NCBI GenBank assembly: GCA_021613375.1 | Contig: CM038726.1 | Span: 2,128,046-2,192,045, forward strand | Reading direction: 5' to 3' | Length of the DNA stretch: 64,000 nt | Source of the DNA: Megaleporinus macrocephalus | Lineage: Eukaryota > Chordata > Actinopteri > Characiformes > Anostomidae | Shown here: one piece after another, positions 45,695 through 58,059 of the stretch | Layout: each line of letters starts with the position of its first letter | Position numbering within the stretch: the stretch's first letter is position 1 | Translations under genes and position numbers: made by a program | Notes under the pieces: model-generated | Told to the model about the DNA's origin: nothing | What the model saw: the letters and a program-made list of their open reading frames with translations, nothing else | Database searches by the model: none

Positions 45695-48600
45695 AAATGT
45701 TTGACTGGTAGTGTACTAAACTTTTTGATTGGTAGTGTAATAAAATGTTTGACTGGTAGTGTACTAAAATGTTTGTCTGGGAGTGTACTAAAATGTTTGT
45801 CTGGTAGTGTACGAAACCTTTTGATTGGTAGTGTACTAAAACGTTTGACTGGTAGTGTACTAAAACGTTTGACTGGTAGTGTACTAAAATGTTTGACTGG
45901 TAGTGTATCTAAAACGTTAGGCTGGTAGTGTATGAAAATGTTTGTCTGGTAGTGTACTAAAACGTTTGTCTGGTAGTGTAACTAAAACGTTTGTCTGGTA
46001 GTGTAACTAAAACGTTTGTCTGGTAGTGTAACTAAAACGTTTGTCTGGTAGTGATCTAAAACGTTTGTCTGGTAGTGATCTAAAACGTTTGACTGGTAGT
46101 GTATCTAAAACGTTTGTCTGGTAGTGTATCTAAAACGTTTGACTGGTAGTGTACTAAAACGTTTGACTGGTAGTGTACTAAAACATTTGTCTGGTAGTGT
46201 ACTAAAACGTTTGACTGGTAGTGTACTAAAACGTTTGTCTGGATAGTGTACTAAACCTTTTGATTGATAGTGTAACAAAACGTTTGACTGGTAGTGTACT
46301 AAAACGTTTGACTGGTAGTGTACTAAAACGTTAGGCTGGTAGTGTATGAAAATGTTTGACTGGTAGTGTACTAAAATGTTTGTCTGGGAGTGTACTAAAA
46401 TGTTTGTCTGGTAGTGATCTAAAACGTTTGGCTGGTAGTGTATCTAAAACGTTTGACTGGTAGTGTACTAAAACGTTAGGCTGGTAGTGTATGAAAATGT
46501 TTGACTGGTAGTGTAATAAAACGTTTGTCTGGGAGTGTACTTAAACGTTTGTCTGGTAGTGTATCTAAAACCTTTGGCTGGTAGTGTATCTAAAACGTTT
46601 GACTGGTAGTGTATCTAAAACCTTTGGCTGGTAGTGTATCTAAAACGTTTGTCTGGTAGTGATCTAAAACGTTTGACTGGTAGTGTATCTAAAACGTTTG
46701 TCTGGTAGTGTATCTAAAACGTTTGACTGGTAGTGTACTAAAACGTTTGACTGGTAGTGTACTAAAACATTTGTCTGGTAGTGTACTAAAACGTTTGACT
46801 GGTAGTGTACTAAAACGTTTGTCTGGATAGTGTACTAAACCTTTTGATTGATAGTGTAACAAAACGTTTGACTGGTAGTGTACTAAAACGTTTGACTGGT
46901 AGTGTACTAAAACGTTAGGCTGGTAGTGTATGAAAATGTTTGACTGGTAGTGTACTAAAATGTTTGTCTGGGAGTGTACTAAAATGTTTGTCTGGTAGTG
47001 ATCTAAAACGTTTGGCTGGTAGTGTATCTAAAACGTTTGACTGGTAGTGTACTAAAACGTTAGGCTGGTAGTGTATGAAAATGTTTGACTGGTAGTGTAA
47101 TAAAACGTTTGTCTGGGAGTGTACTTAAACGTTTGTCTGGTAGTGTATCTAAAACCTTTGGCTGGTAGTGTATCTAAAACGTTTGACTGGTAGTGTATCT
47201 AAAACCTTTGGCTGGTAGTGTATCTAAAACCTTTGGCTGGTAGTGTATCTAAAACGTTTGACTGGTAGTGTATCTAAAACGTTTGACTGGTAGTGTATCT
47301 AAAACGTTTGACTGGTAGTGTACTAAAACGTTTGTCTGGTAGTGTATCTAAAACGTTTGGCTGGTAGTGTATCTAAAACGTTTGGCTGGTAGTGTATCTA
47401 AAACCTTTGGCTGGTAGTGTATCTAAAACGTTTGACTGGTAGTGTATCTAAAACGTTTGACTGGTAGTGTATCTAAAACCTTTGGCTGGTAGTGTATCTA
47501 AAACGTTTGTCTGGTAGTGTACTAAAACGTTTGTCTGGTAGTGTATCTAAAACGTTTGTCTGGTAGTGTACTCAACCTTTTGACTGGTAGTGTACTAAAA
47601 CGTTTGACTGGTAGTGTACTAAAACATTTGACTGGTAGTGTACTAAAACGTTTGACTGGTAGTGTACTAAAACGTTTGACTGGTAGTGTACTAAAACGTT
47701 TGACTGGTAGTGTACTAAAACGTTAGGCTGGTAGTGTATGAAAATGTTTGACTGGTAGTGTACTAAAACGTTTGACTGGTAGTGTATCTAAAACGTTTGA
47801 CTGGTAGTGTATCTAAAACGTTTGGCTGGTAGTGTATCTAAAACGTTTGTCTGGTAGTGTATCTAAAACGTTTGACTGGTAGTGTACTAAAACGTTTGAC
47901 TGGTAGTGTACTAAAACGTTTGTCTGGTAGTGTAACAAAACGTTTGACTGGTAGTGTACTAAAACGTTTGTCTGGTAGTGTATCTAAAACGTTTGACTGG
48001 TAGTGTATCTAAAACGTTTGACTGGTAGTGTATCTAAAGCGTTTGGCTGGTAGTGTATCTAAAACGTCTGACTGGTAGTGTACTAAAACGTTTGGCTGGT
48101 AGTGTATCTAAAACATTTGTCTGGTAGTGTATCTAAAACATTTGTCTGGTAGTGTATCTAAAACCTTTGGCTGGTAGTGTATCTAAAACGTTTGGCTGGT
48201 AGTGTATCTAAAACGTTTGGCTGGTAGTGTATCTAAAACGTTTGACTGGTAGTGTATCTAAAACGTTTGACTGGTAGTGTACTAAAACGTTTGTCTGGTA
48301 GTGTATCTAAAACGTTTGGCTGGTAGTGAATTTAAAACGTTTGGCTGGTAGTGTATCTAAAACCTTTGGCTGGTAGTGTATCTAAAACCTTTGGCTGGTA
48401 GTGTATCTAAAACGTTTGACTGGTAGTGTACTAAAACGTTTGACTGGTAGTGTATCTAAAGCGTTTGACTGGTAGTGTATCTAAAACGTTTGTCTGGTAG
48501 TGTATCTAAAATGTTTGGCTGGTAGTGTATCTAAAACGTTTGACTGGTAGTGTATCTAAAGCGTTTGACTGGTAGTGTATCTAAAACGTTTGTCTGGTAG

Positions 48601-48705
48601 TGTATCTAAAATGTTTGGCTGGTAGTGTATCTAAAACGTTTGTCTGGTAGTGTATCTAAAACGTTTGGCTGGTAGTGTATCTAAAACATTTGACTGGTAG
48701 CGTAT
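45695..48705. repeat. 24/25-bp minisatellite, about 120 copies, 3 kb
   Basis: The unit is TAGTGTACTAAAACGTTTGA then CTGG (24 bp), or TAGTGTATCTAAAACGTTTG then ACTGG (25 bp). Copies differ at a few positions (GAC, GTC or GGC before TGG; ACG, ATG or CCT in the core). A 584-bp block is duplicated: the rare variant GGATAGTGTACTAAACC occurs at 46241 and again at 46825 with the same neighbours. The 3' half is dominated by 25-mers and the 5' half by 24-mers. Confidence 0.96.
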
Positions 48706-49320
48706 GAAATGTCCTGAAACTAGCCGAACCAGCAACCAGACTAAAGATATAAACGGCAGAAACTGGCAGCAAAGTTATGCTGAAGTCCTATTATGAGTAT
48801 TACGTGTTGGACTAGTAAGCAATTCTTAACAGTCAATTCTTAACAGTTTCTACCCACAAAAGCGTAATTTACTGATCCTGTTGAGGTTCTAGGACTCTGA
48901 CTAGTGAGGTAATGGTGTTTGGACGATGCTCGTCTGGACGGGTAAGGAATGTGCTAAATTGTGGCTCGGCTGCTATTACCGTTAACCAAGACGGAAAAGG
49001 CCCTGGAGGACCATCAGGTCCTGCTTTTACCGATCTTTAGCAGGTACCAAAACCCATAAAACCAGAACCTCCCATTCAGGATCGAGGGCCGATGGAAAAA
49101 ATGCACAGGTCTAGGTTTCTGGTGCCGAAGGTTTCCAGCACTGGAAAGTGAGAATGTTAAACTGAGACATGTGGTGTAACCACATTGCCAAATTCAGGGT
49201 TAGAGCCACAGCTATTTTATTAATACTTCCAATGTTGTCATATATGGTATACATATTAACTTATATTGTCAAACATAATGTTGTTTAATTCCTTACAATC
49301 AATTACACATCATTTATAAT
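48706..49320. other. Spacer after the large array, no gene seen
   Basis: Mixed-composition sequence without a supported gene. The part from 49200 is AT-rich and resembles the ATATGGTATACA-containing DNA near 50250. Confidence 0.45.
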
Positions 49321-49427
49321 ACAAGAGTATACGACTCCATAATGCCAGATTTCAAAATCATTGGAAAAAAACTATATTCTTATGGATAATGCATTTCGAA
49401 ATCTGTCATAGAGTCGTATACACTTGT
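49321..49427. repeat. 107-bp imperfect hairpin
   Basis: ACAAGAGTATACGACTCCAT at the left pairs with GAGTCGTATACACTTGT at the right, and GATTTCAAAAT pairs imperfectly with ATTTCGAAATC. The whole stretch folds as one hairpin, like a small MITE. Confidence 0.7.
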
Positions 49428-49430
49428 TTT

Positions 49431-50195
49431 AGGGCTGGGCAATATATATCGAGTTTCTAAGAAATATCGATATATTTTTAGCTAGTATTAGCTAGTTAGC
49501 TAGTTTACTGAGCTGCTTTCTTGCTTTGTGAGAGAAGCTAACACTCTTACTGTGTCTGTTAGCCCTGAACAACAGTTATGATTCAGCTAACATTAGCACA
49601 ACACCTGCACATATTAGCTAGTTAGCTAGTTTACTGAGCTGCTTTCTTGCTTTGTGAGAGAAGCTAACACTCTTACTGTGTCCATTAGCACTGAATAGCA
49701 GTTATGACTCAGCTAACGTTAGCACAGTAACAGCACGTATTAGCTAGTTTACTGAGCTGCTGTCTAGCTTTGTGAGAGAAGCTAACACTCTTACTGTGTC
49801 CATTAGCACTGAATAGCAGTTATCATTCAGCTAACGTTAGCACAGTACCAGCACGTATTAGCTAGTTAGCTAGCGACATGGCTAACATTCAGTCAGCGTA
49901 TGAATATACCTGTAACACTGTTAGGTATTGCACATGTTCTGTAAGTACTGTAAAGAAGGGATGAACGCCACAAAGCAGAAACACATTTTATTGTTAAATT
50001 GTTAAAGGATTGCATAGTTTTATAGTTTAAGCATAAGTAATGCTAACGTTTGTTCTTAATAAAGCAGCACAAAGATGCTCATTGTTTGAACAAGATCCAA
50101 ATAAAAATATTTTTTTTGGTATCACCTTATGGGAAGAAAAATTATCGAGATATATATCGTATATCGCCGTTCAGCTAAAAATAGAGATATTATTA
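49431..50195. mobile_element. Probable non-autonomous element with GGGCTGGGCAATATAT end
   Basis: It starts with AGGGCTGGGCAATATATATC followed by an ATATCGATATA stretch, and ends near 50145-50195 with TATCGAGATATATATCGTAT. Paired segments of this type mark a family of short interspersed DNA elements that I know from fish genomes; the superfamily (possibly hAT) is uncertain. The middle holds a 126-bp tandem repeat. There is no transposase. Confidence 0.5.
49487..49875. repeat. 126-bp tandem repeat, about 3 copies
   Basis: ATTAGCTAGTTAGCTAGTTT occurs at 49487 and 49613, and a shortened form at 49739. Each is followed by ACTGAGCTGC, GTGAGAGAAGCTAACACTCT and a TTAGCAC segment. A fourth start at 49857 is truncated. 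GCTAAC/GTTAGC words make it rich in small palindromes. Confidence 0.9.
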
Positions 50196-50382
50196 TCACA
50201 CTTCTTATGCGTCCTGTATTTTTAATGCTTTATAAATGCATATATAAGGAATTATATGGTATACACATACAATACTGAGCTTAAGAGTGTATACTTGTTG
50301 TTAAGTAGATATAACTACCTGCATAGTATTTTATACAGCATGGGTATTATAATATAGTTTCAATTACTAATACTTTATGTTG

Positions 50383-50384
<2 letters not shown>

Positions 50385-50464
<80 letters not shown>
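50385..50464. repeat. About 80-bp AT dinucleotide run at a palindrome centre
   Basis: About 40 AT dinucleotides lie between ACTTTATGTTGGAATAT on the left and ATATTCCAATTAAGTATTA on the right, which are rough reverse complements. The site could extrude as a cruciform. Confidence 0.9.
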
Positions 50465-50466
<2 letters not shown>

Positions 50467-51179
50467 CAATTAAGTATTATGCATGCCATTATAACCACTT
50501 ATATATGCTTTACAGTACCTCATTTTTCAGATTACATTTTTTTAAATGCATTATGAGAATTCATATGAATGTTCTTCCCTGAGCCTGTACATGATGTGAA
50601 TGTTCTCTAAACATTAAAAACGTTCCATTTATTTGCGAATATTGCTTTTTCAAGAACCATCCATTGAAATGAATAGGGAGCCACACGTGGCATAACACAG
50701 AATCTGTATTTGGTAGCGCTATTAGAGTAATTATGAAAATATTTTCTGGCCAGCACATTTATTCCCCAACTTTAAATCACTGTTACTCTGCACTGAAGGA
50801 TATTTACAACCCCCTCTCATTCGGCCAGGCCGATCACACCTCCAGTCTTCTCCCGTCTGCATTCAGGACAACGACTCACACAGGAACAACCGGTTCTTAG
50901 AAGTCTATCAATAGAGTGAGGATGCTATCTCCAGACCTCGGGACTGCTTCCAAAGGACAGACGGGCAGATATTCCAGATATTCCACACCAACGAATGTAC
51001 TGACTCTATCTCAGGCTACCTCAGTAACTCAGTCACTGATAAGATGTCTAAAAAAACAAGGTTTACTGTTAAACCAGCAGCCCAGGTGCTCAACTGCCTT
51101 CAGATCTGGAGAATTGTTGGCCTCAGATATGACTGGAACGGCTTCAGCCTCAATATCTATTATTCAGTATCTATGATTA
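50465..51179. other. Non-repetitive segment, no gene seen
   Basis: An 86-aa frame at 50916-51176 (starting MRMLSPDLGTASKGQTGRYS) and a 65-aa reverse frame at 50561-50758 have no recognised family. The region borders the next minisatellite. No gene is called. Confidence 0.4.
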
Positions 51180-52810
51180 AATGTTTACTATCAATGATTT
51201 TCAGTATCTAGAATGAATTATATAATGATGTATTATAAATTATTCAATTTTTACTATAAATTATTCAGTATCTATTATAAATTATTCAGTTAACTATAAA
51301 TTATATAGTATCTACTATAAATAATTCAGAATTTACAGTGGATTATTCAGTATCTACTATAAAGTATTCAGTTTCTACTATGAATTATTTAATATCTATT
51401 ATACATAATTCAGTAACTATTATACATTTTTCAGTTACTTCTACAAAGTATTCAGTAAATAGTTTAGATTATTCAATTACTACTACATTCAGTTACTACT
51501 GTAAAGTATTCAGTATCTACTATAAATTATTCAGTTACCACTATACATTATTTAGTCTCTAGAGTATTTAGAGTTTAGTATCTACGACAAATTATTCAGT
51601 AGCTACTGTGAATTATTCAGTATTCACTACAAAGTATTAAGAAATTACTCAATGTCTATTATTAATTATTCAGTAACTACTATAGAATTATTCAGTATCT
51701 ACTATGAATTATTTGGTAACTACTATTCATTTTTCAGTAACCAATATGAATTATTCAGTAACTACTGCTACAAAGTATTCAGTAAGTAGTATGAATTATT
51801 AAGTAACTACTTTAAATTACTTACATTTAGTTACTATTATAAAGTATTCTGTTACTAGTGTAAAGTATTCAGTATCTACTATAAATGATTCAGCTACTAC
51901 TATAAAATAGTTAATAACTACTACAAATTATTCAGTATCTACTACAAATTATTCAGTTACTACTCTAAAGTATTCATTAACTACTGTACATAATAAAGTT
52001 GCTACTATAAAGTATTCAGTAGCTACTATAAAGTATTTAGTTACCACTATAAAGTATTCTGTTACTCCTATAATGTAGTTAGTAACTACTATAAAGTATT
52101 CTGTTAAAACGATAAAGTATTCTGTTAATACTATAAAGTATTCAGTAACTATTACAAGTTATTTTTTATCTACTATTAAGTACTTACATAAAATGTTCAG
52201 TTACTATTATAAAGTTGTAAGCAACTACTATAAAGCATTCAGTTAATACTATAAAGTATTCAGTTACTACTTTAATGTGGATACTACTATAAATTATTCA
52301 GTAACTAATATAAATTATTCAGTATCTACTACAAATTATTTGCATCTACTATAAGTCAGTATCTACTATAGCGTATTCAGTTACTACTATAAATTATTGA
52401 GTATCTACTATAGCGTATTCAGTTACTACTATAAATTATTCAGTATCTACTATAAAGTATTCAGTTACTACTATAAATTATTCAGTAACTACTATAAATG
52501 ATTCAGTTACTACTATAAAGTATTCATTAACTACTGTGAAGTATTCAGTTACTACTATAAAGTATTTAGTTACAACTATAAAGTATTCAGTTACCACGAT
52601 AAAGTATTCTGTAACTACTATTAACTATTTAGTTGCTTCTATAAAGTATTCCGTAACTACTGTAAATCATACTGTTACTATTATAAAGTATTCAGTTACT
52701 ATTATAAAGTATTGAGTAACTACTATTAATTATTGAGTATCTACTATAAATTATTCAGTTACAATTATAAAGTATTGAGTATCTATTGTAAATTATTTAG
52801 TTGCTACTAT
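51180..52810. repeat. 21-bp minisatellite family, locus A (about 75 copies)
   Basis: The unit is approximately TATTCAGTAACTACTATAAA plus T, highly variable. As 21 is a multiple of three, some frames stay open with a 7-residue period (Tyr-Ser-Val-Ser-Thr-Ile-Lys). The same family recurs at loci B and C downstream. Confidence 0.9.
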
Positions 52811-55059
52811 ATGAGGTGGAACAGTGTAGTAGTGTCACAGTTAATGCAAAAGTAAAACCTCCTGGAAAGCACTGCGAATGAGAAGATGTGTTACGGTAAA
52901 TACTGCTCTCCATTAAGCCCACAATAAATCAGGATATTATTTTATCAAACTGGCTCTTTAAGTGCCGCTGAGGCGTTTGTGAAAAGCAGCCTGGACACAG
53001 AACGTAGTACTGCAGAGGGTTCAAAGCCATATTTGAGTAACTGCTTAACGACCATAGTTCCTTCTCCCTTCAGTGAAAAGAAAACTCTGGTCAGCCTGGA
53101 GCCGTTTAATGACCGTAGTTTCTTCTCCCTTTGGTGAAAAGAAAGTTCCGGTCAGCTCCGAGCCAGAACACACACACACATACATACACACATACACACT
53201 CTCTCTCTCTCTGGAGGGTTTTCTTTTATGCAGAATGTTTCTTTGATATCAGGTCCAATTCCATGGATTCCTGTACGTGTGTTGTGGTGGGTTTTCTCTT
53301 CTCTACACTCTCTCCTGTCAATCAGATGCTCCACATTCCATCTTCTGCTCTATGTCCCACTGCTGGAGACGCTGAGTGCACCACAAACAATTACAACTTA
53401 AAACTTGATGTCTAACTTCGACCCACAGTGAAACTTTGATACAGTCGCAATGCAAAGGTTGTGCAAAGCACTTTCCTATTCCACGTTCTGTTGGGTTTCT
53501 AAGCCCTCCGTAGAGAATGCACTCGTTTACAATGCCACAGCGGGTAATCGAGAGAGTTGGCGGGATTCCAAATGGGCTGGTAGCGTTTTGACGCTGCTTA
53601 CGGGAAACTAATGAATTAGTTAACAACGACTGCTTTAAGCCTGTATAACCAGCCATAAGTAGTTGTAGCTAAATATGTAACACGTTATTAATTAAGAATG
53701 TGCAATTTTATAAATACAGGTTTAATAATTCATCATAATATTTGCCCATAAGAAAATTTAGAAACACTTCCTATGGACCCGGTATTCATAATGCATTATA
53801 ATGCATTATACATGTTCTTATTATGCATTATATGACATACATACTACCATATAATAACTGCTATACATCTGAATAACCACTGTACACCTGTATAACCACT
53901 CATAAACAGCGGTGAGTAATGTTTGTTTATTTGAGCTTGGTTTATTTCTGTGCTCTGAAAGTTGCCGACCATAAACAAAAACAAACTCAGCTGTAAACCA
54001 CTACTATGTAGATCTTACATTATTTTATTATTTTATTATTTAGTTAATTATAAAATAATGACATGTAGTATAAGCTGCCAGGACATCAAACCTGTTTATT
54101 ATTATTACTATTACTACTATGATTATCATTTACAGTGTGTCTGCATGTGAACTCACTATGATGCTGGTGTGTCTTCACTGGCTGCTTTCTGATTGGCTGG
54201 GCAGCGCGTGGGCGGGTCCGGGGGCCGCGTGGGGGGCCGACAGATGGAACTCTTCTCCAGGAAAGGACGACTTTTCAAACAGTCGCTCTCAGCTAAAAAC
54301 ACACACACAAAACCACCTCAGTGTCTCCGCTGGACTGAGAATCATCGTCCACCAACCAAAACTATCCAGACAGCAGTGTCCTGTGGGCGGTGTCCTGTGT
54401 CCACCGATGAAGGACTAGAGGAACACAAACTGTGCAGCAGCAGATGAGCTACTGTCTCTGACTTTACATCTACAAGGTGGACAAGCAAGTAGTAGGAGTG
54501 TCCAATAGAGGGGACAGTGAGTGGACACAGTGTTGAAACACTCTTTAATGTTATTTATAAAAAGATAATAATCTAGAAATAAGTTTAATAATGAAGAGTA
54601 TATGAGTTTAAAGGGACGCTCTCAGTCCTGTGAGTACAGCAGTCATATGGAGGAGATCTTTCTCGCTGGGTGTGGACGGAGGAGTGCGAGTGGTGCCAAG
54701 TGAGCCGAAGGTGAGTAACAGATCAACAGCAGCTCCAAAATTCCAAACAGTCGAGGAAGTTTCAGCGTCACCAGTGAAGTCTGAGCACCACCGAAACCAC
54801 ACGGAACTGTTAGAGCGGCGTTTGAGGCGAGTTTGAGTCCTAACAAAAGTCCAGCCTTTAACACTGATACTACTGTCTGATGTCATGTGACTCACACATT
54901 TGTTACACACTGTCCACCCTTACGCTCAGCGTAAATAAAAGTTTTAACCTGAGAAATACTGAAAATTACTCAAAACCTAGGAGTAATTATTAACCACTGG
55001 AGTAATTATTAATGTGGTTAACCACATTAACCACTATTAATCACTTAGTATGTATTCTG
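52811..55059. other. Mixed segment with small repeats, no gene seen
   Basis: Holds a two-copy direct repeat of about 65 bases (53034-53100 and 53104-53163, sharing TTCTTCTCCCTTTGGTGAAA-like sequence), a CA/CT microsatellite (53167-53211), AT-rich DNA (53640-54130) and a short CpG-rich stretch (about 54195-54245) containing CTGATTGGCTGGGCAGC, an inverted CCAAT box. The 112-, 99- and 100-aa frames have no recognised family and overlap frames on the other strand. Confidence 0.4.
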
Positions 55060-56395
55060 AACTGTTCAGTATGTACATAAAAATAAAACAAAATTGTTAT
55101 TTAGTAACTGCTATGGTTGATCAAGTACTATAAATTAGTCAGTACCTACTATAAATTATTTAGTACTTACTAGGAATTAAGTATCTACTATGAATTGTTC
55201 AGAAATCTTTATGAATTATATAGCATCTACTAAGCGTTAATTTAGTAACGACTATGAAATATTTAGTAATTGATAGAACTTTTTAGTATCTACTGTGAAT
55301 TATTCAGAAATCATTATAAATTATTAAGAAATCATTATGAATTATTCAGCATCTACTAAGCGTTAATTAAGTAACCACTATGAAATATTTTGTAATTTAT
55401 ATATTTTTTAGTATTTACTATGAATTATTCAGTATATACTATGAATTATTTATTATCTACTATGAATTATTTAGAAATGATTATGAATTATCCACCATCT
55501 ACTACGTGTTAATTTAGTGACCATTATTTAATATTTAGTAATTGATAGATGTTTTTAGTATCTACTATGAATTATTCAGCATCCACTAACCATTATTTTA
55601 GCAGCCACTATGAAATATTTAGTAATGGAAAGATTTTTTAGTATCTACTATGAATTATTTAGAAATCATTATGAATTATACGGAAATCATTATGAATTAT
55701 TTAGCATTTACCAAACGTTAGTTTAGTAACCACTATAAAATATTTAGTAATTGATCGATTTTTGTAGTATCTACTATGAATTATTTAGAAATCTTTAGGA
55801 ATTACTCAGTATCTACTATGAATAATTCAGTATCTACTATGAATAATTCAGAATCTACTATGAATTATTCAGTATCAACTATGAATTGTCCAGAAATTAT
55901 TATGAACTGTTCAGCATCCACTAAGAATTATTTTAGTAACCACTATAGTATTAACTGTTCTGTAACTAAAAATAATGGTTCTGTAACTAGTATTAATTAT
56001 TCTTTAACAAGTATTAATAGTTCTGTAACTAGTATTAATTATTCTTTAACAAGTATTAATAGTTCTGTATTTAGTATTAAATTATCTATAACTAGTATTT
56101 ATTGTTCTGAACCTAGTATTAATAGTTCTGTAACTAGTATTAATAGTTATGTAACTAGTATTATTTGTTTTGTAACTAGTATTAATAGTTCTGTAACTAG
56201 TATTAATAGTTATGTATCTAGTATTTATAGTTCTGTAACTAGTATTAGTTGTTTTGTAACTAGTATTAATAGTTCTGTAACTAGTATTAATTGTTATGTA
56301 ACTAGTATTGTTTGTTTTGTAACTAGTATTAATAGTTTTGTAACTAGTACTAGCAGTATTAGTATTAGTAGTATTAGTCTGAAACTGTTTTAAGG
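55060..56395. repeat. 21-bp minisatellite family, locus B (about 62 copies)
   Basis: The 5' part has AGTATCTACTATGAATTATT-type units. The 3' part (from about 55930) is a distinct subfamily reading AACTAGTATTAATAGTTCTG plus T. The 205-aa Ser/Thr/Ile frame at 55776-56393 is the 7-residue translation of the array. Confidence 0.88.
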
Positions 56396-56714
56396 TAGAA
56401 AGGTCTGATTAGTCAGTTTGTTATGTAACTGTTTCTGTTTGATGAAACTGGAAGCACTGTTTGAGGAACATCTTAATTATTACAGATATTGTTTATTATA
56501 CATGGCTCTGTTGTTGCCAGGTTTCCGGAGGGTCTCCAGTATCTCTGTAAATAAACATGTTCTGCCTGTAAAGTGCTAATGCCTAGAGCAGACTTCAACC
56601 CAGAGCTGCTTCAGAGCAGAACCACAAAAGCCTGTTAATGAACAGAGAAGCAGCCAAACCGGCAGCCTTTCATCCCCTGAGCAGCGGATTCATTAACCGC
56701 TCAGCCAATCCCGA
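56396..56714 (-). other. ophn1: Probable ophn1 3' UTR and 3' end
   Basis: Non-repetitive sequence immediately downstream (- strand) of the proline-rich terminal exon. It contains the poly(A) signal AATAAA at 56497 down to 56492, which would give a 3' UTR of only about 220 to 240 bases. Confidence 0.5.
56492..56497 (-). terminator. ophn1: Candidate poly(A) signal AATAAA (minus strand)
   Basis: TTTATT on the + strand reads AATAAA on the - strand, 218 bases past the stop codon of the proline-rich exon. Position and spacing fit a terminal exon. Confidence 0.5.
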
Positions 56715-57118
56715 TCAATACTGATTCACAGCATCAAAGAGCTCAGAGAGTGTTGCCGGGTTACCGTCTTTGGTTGCGGAGATGACCCGTGGCGGTGGTT
56801 TCCTGCCCTGGAAAGACTGAGTGCGGCCCACCGTCACTCCAGACTCCCCGTTGGCCGTTGCTGCGGCGTCCGACCTTTGACCCCCGTCTTGCGTCTTGGG
56901 AGGCAGCCTGGGCAGCTCCGGTTTGGGCAGCATGGAGAGGCGCTGCGGAGGGGCACGGGACGGAGGAGAGGAGCGAGGGAGTGCCGGAGGGGAGGATGGG
57001 GGGATGGAAGGCGGAGCCATAGCGGGAGGAGCCAGTTTGGTCCGTAGTTGAGGGACTGGACTCGCCAGGTCACCACCAGGATCGGGACCGTTATGAGCGG
57101 CACCGTTCAGCTCTCGAC
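56715..57118 (-). CDS. ophn1: Proline-rich C-terminal coding exon, probably oligophrenin-1
   Basis: A 404-bp terminal exon after a CTCTTCTTTCAG acceptor (AG at 57120-57119), starting at codon position 2 and ending at TGA 56717-56715; it encodes about 133 residues. The first half is strongly proline-rich (MAPPSIPPSSPPALPRSSPP, then several PxxP motifs such as LPKPELPRLPPK), typical of an SH3-binding tail. The end reads RTQSFQGRKPPPRVISATKD then ELFDAVNQY. Oligophrenin-1 is a BAR-PH-RhoGAP protein of synapses with a proline-rich C-terminus that binds endophilin-type SH3 domains, and in human it lies next to AR in convergent orientation, as here. The call rests on that neighbourhood and on the proline-rich tail; the BAR, PH and RhoGAP exons would lie beyond 64000. 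Base composition is GC-rich, unlike the flanks, as expected of a real exon. Confidence 0.65.
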
Positions 57119-57139
57119 CTGAAAGAAGAGTTACACACC

Positions 57140-58050
57140 ATAAATAACCAGGAACACTGACCAAACTACAACACACTGACCAAACCAAACTACAACACAC
57201 TGACCAAACCACAACACACTGACCAAACCAAACTACAACACACTGACCAAACTACAACACACTAACCAAACCCAAACTCCAACACACTGACCAGACCAAA
57301 CTACAACACACTGACCAAACTACAACACACTGACCAAACCAAACTACAAAACACTGACCAAACCAAACTACAACACACTGACCAAACCAAACTACAACAC
57401 ACTGACCAAACCAAACTACAACACACTGACCAAACCAAACTACAACACACTGACCACACCAAACTACATCTAGTATTGTTGAGTAACTGACACACTGACC
57501 AAACTACAACACACTGACCAAACCAAACTACAACACACTGACCAAACCAAACTACAACACACTGACCAAACTACAACACACTGACCGAACCAAACTCCAA
57601 CACACTGACCAGACCAAACTACAACACACTGACCAAACTACAACACACTGACCAAACCCAAACTCCAACACACTGACCAAACCAAACTCCAACACACTGA
57701 CCAGACCAAACTACAACACACTGACCAAACTACAACACACTGACCAAACTACAACACAGTGACCAAACTACAACACACTGACCAAACCAAACTACAACAC
57801 ACTGACCAAACCACAACACACTGACCACACCAAACTACAACACACTGACCACACCAAACTACAAAACACTGACCAAACCAAACTACAACACACTGACCAA
57901 ACTAAACTACAACACACTGACCAAACCACAACACACTGACCAAACCCAAACTACAACACACTGACCAAACCAAACTACAACACACTGACCAGACCAAACT
58001 ACAACACACTGACCAAACCAAACTACAACACACTGACCAAACCAAACTAC
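57140..58050. repeat. 24-bp (and 19-bp) minisatellite beside the terminal exon
   Basis: The unit is CAAACCAAACTACAACACAC then TGAC (24 bp), with shorter 19-bp copies lacking five bases. About 42 copies. The array starts roughly 20 bases from the ophn1 acceptor, so only a short branch-point and pyrimidine region separates it from the exon. A segment ending CTACATCTAGTATTGTTGAG occurs both at about 57465 and at the array end near 58050, marking a large internal duplication. Confidence 0.93.
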
Positions 58051-58059
58051 ATCTAGTAT

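Noticed and set aside
55776..56393. 205-aa Ser/Thr/Ile-rich frame
   Set aside because: A 7-residue translation of the 21-bp minisatellite.
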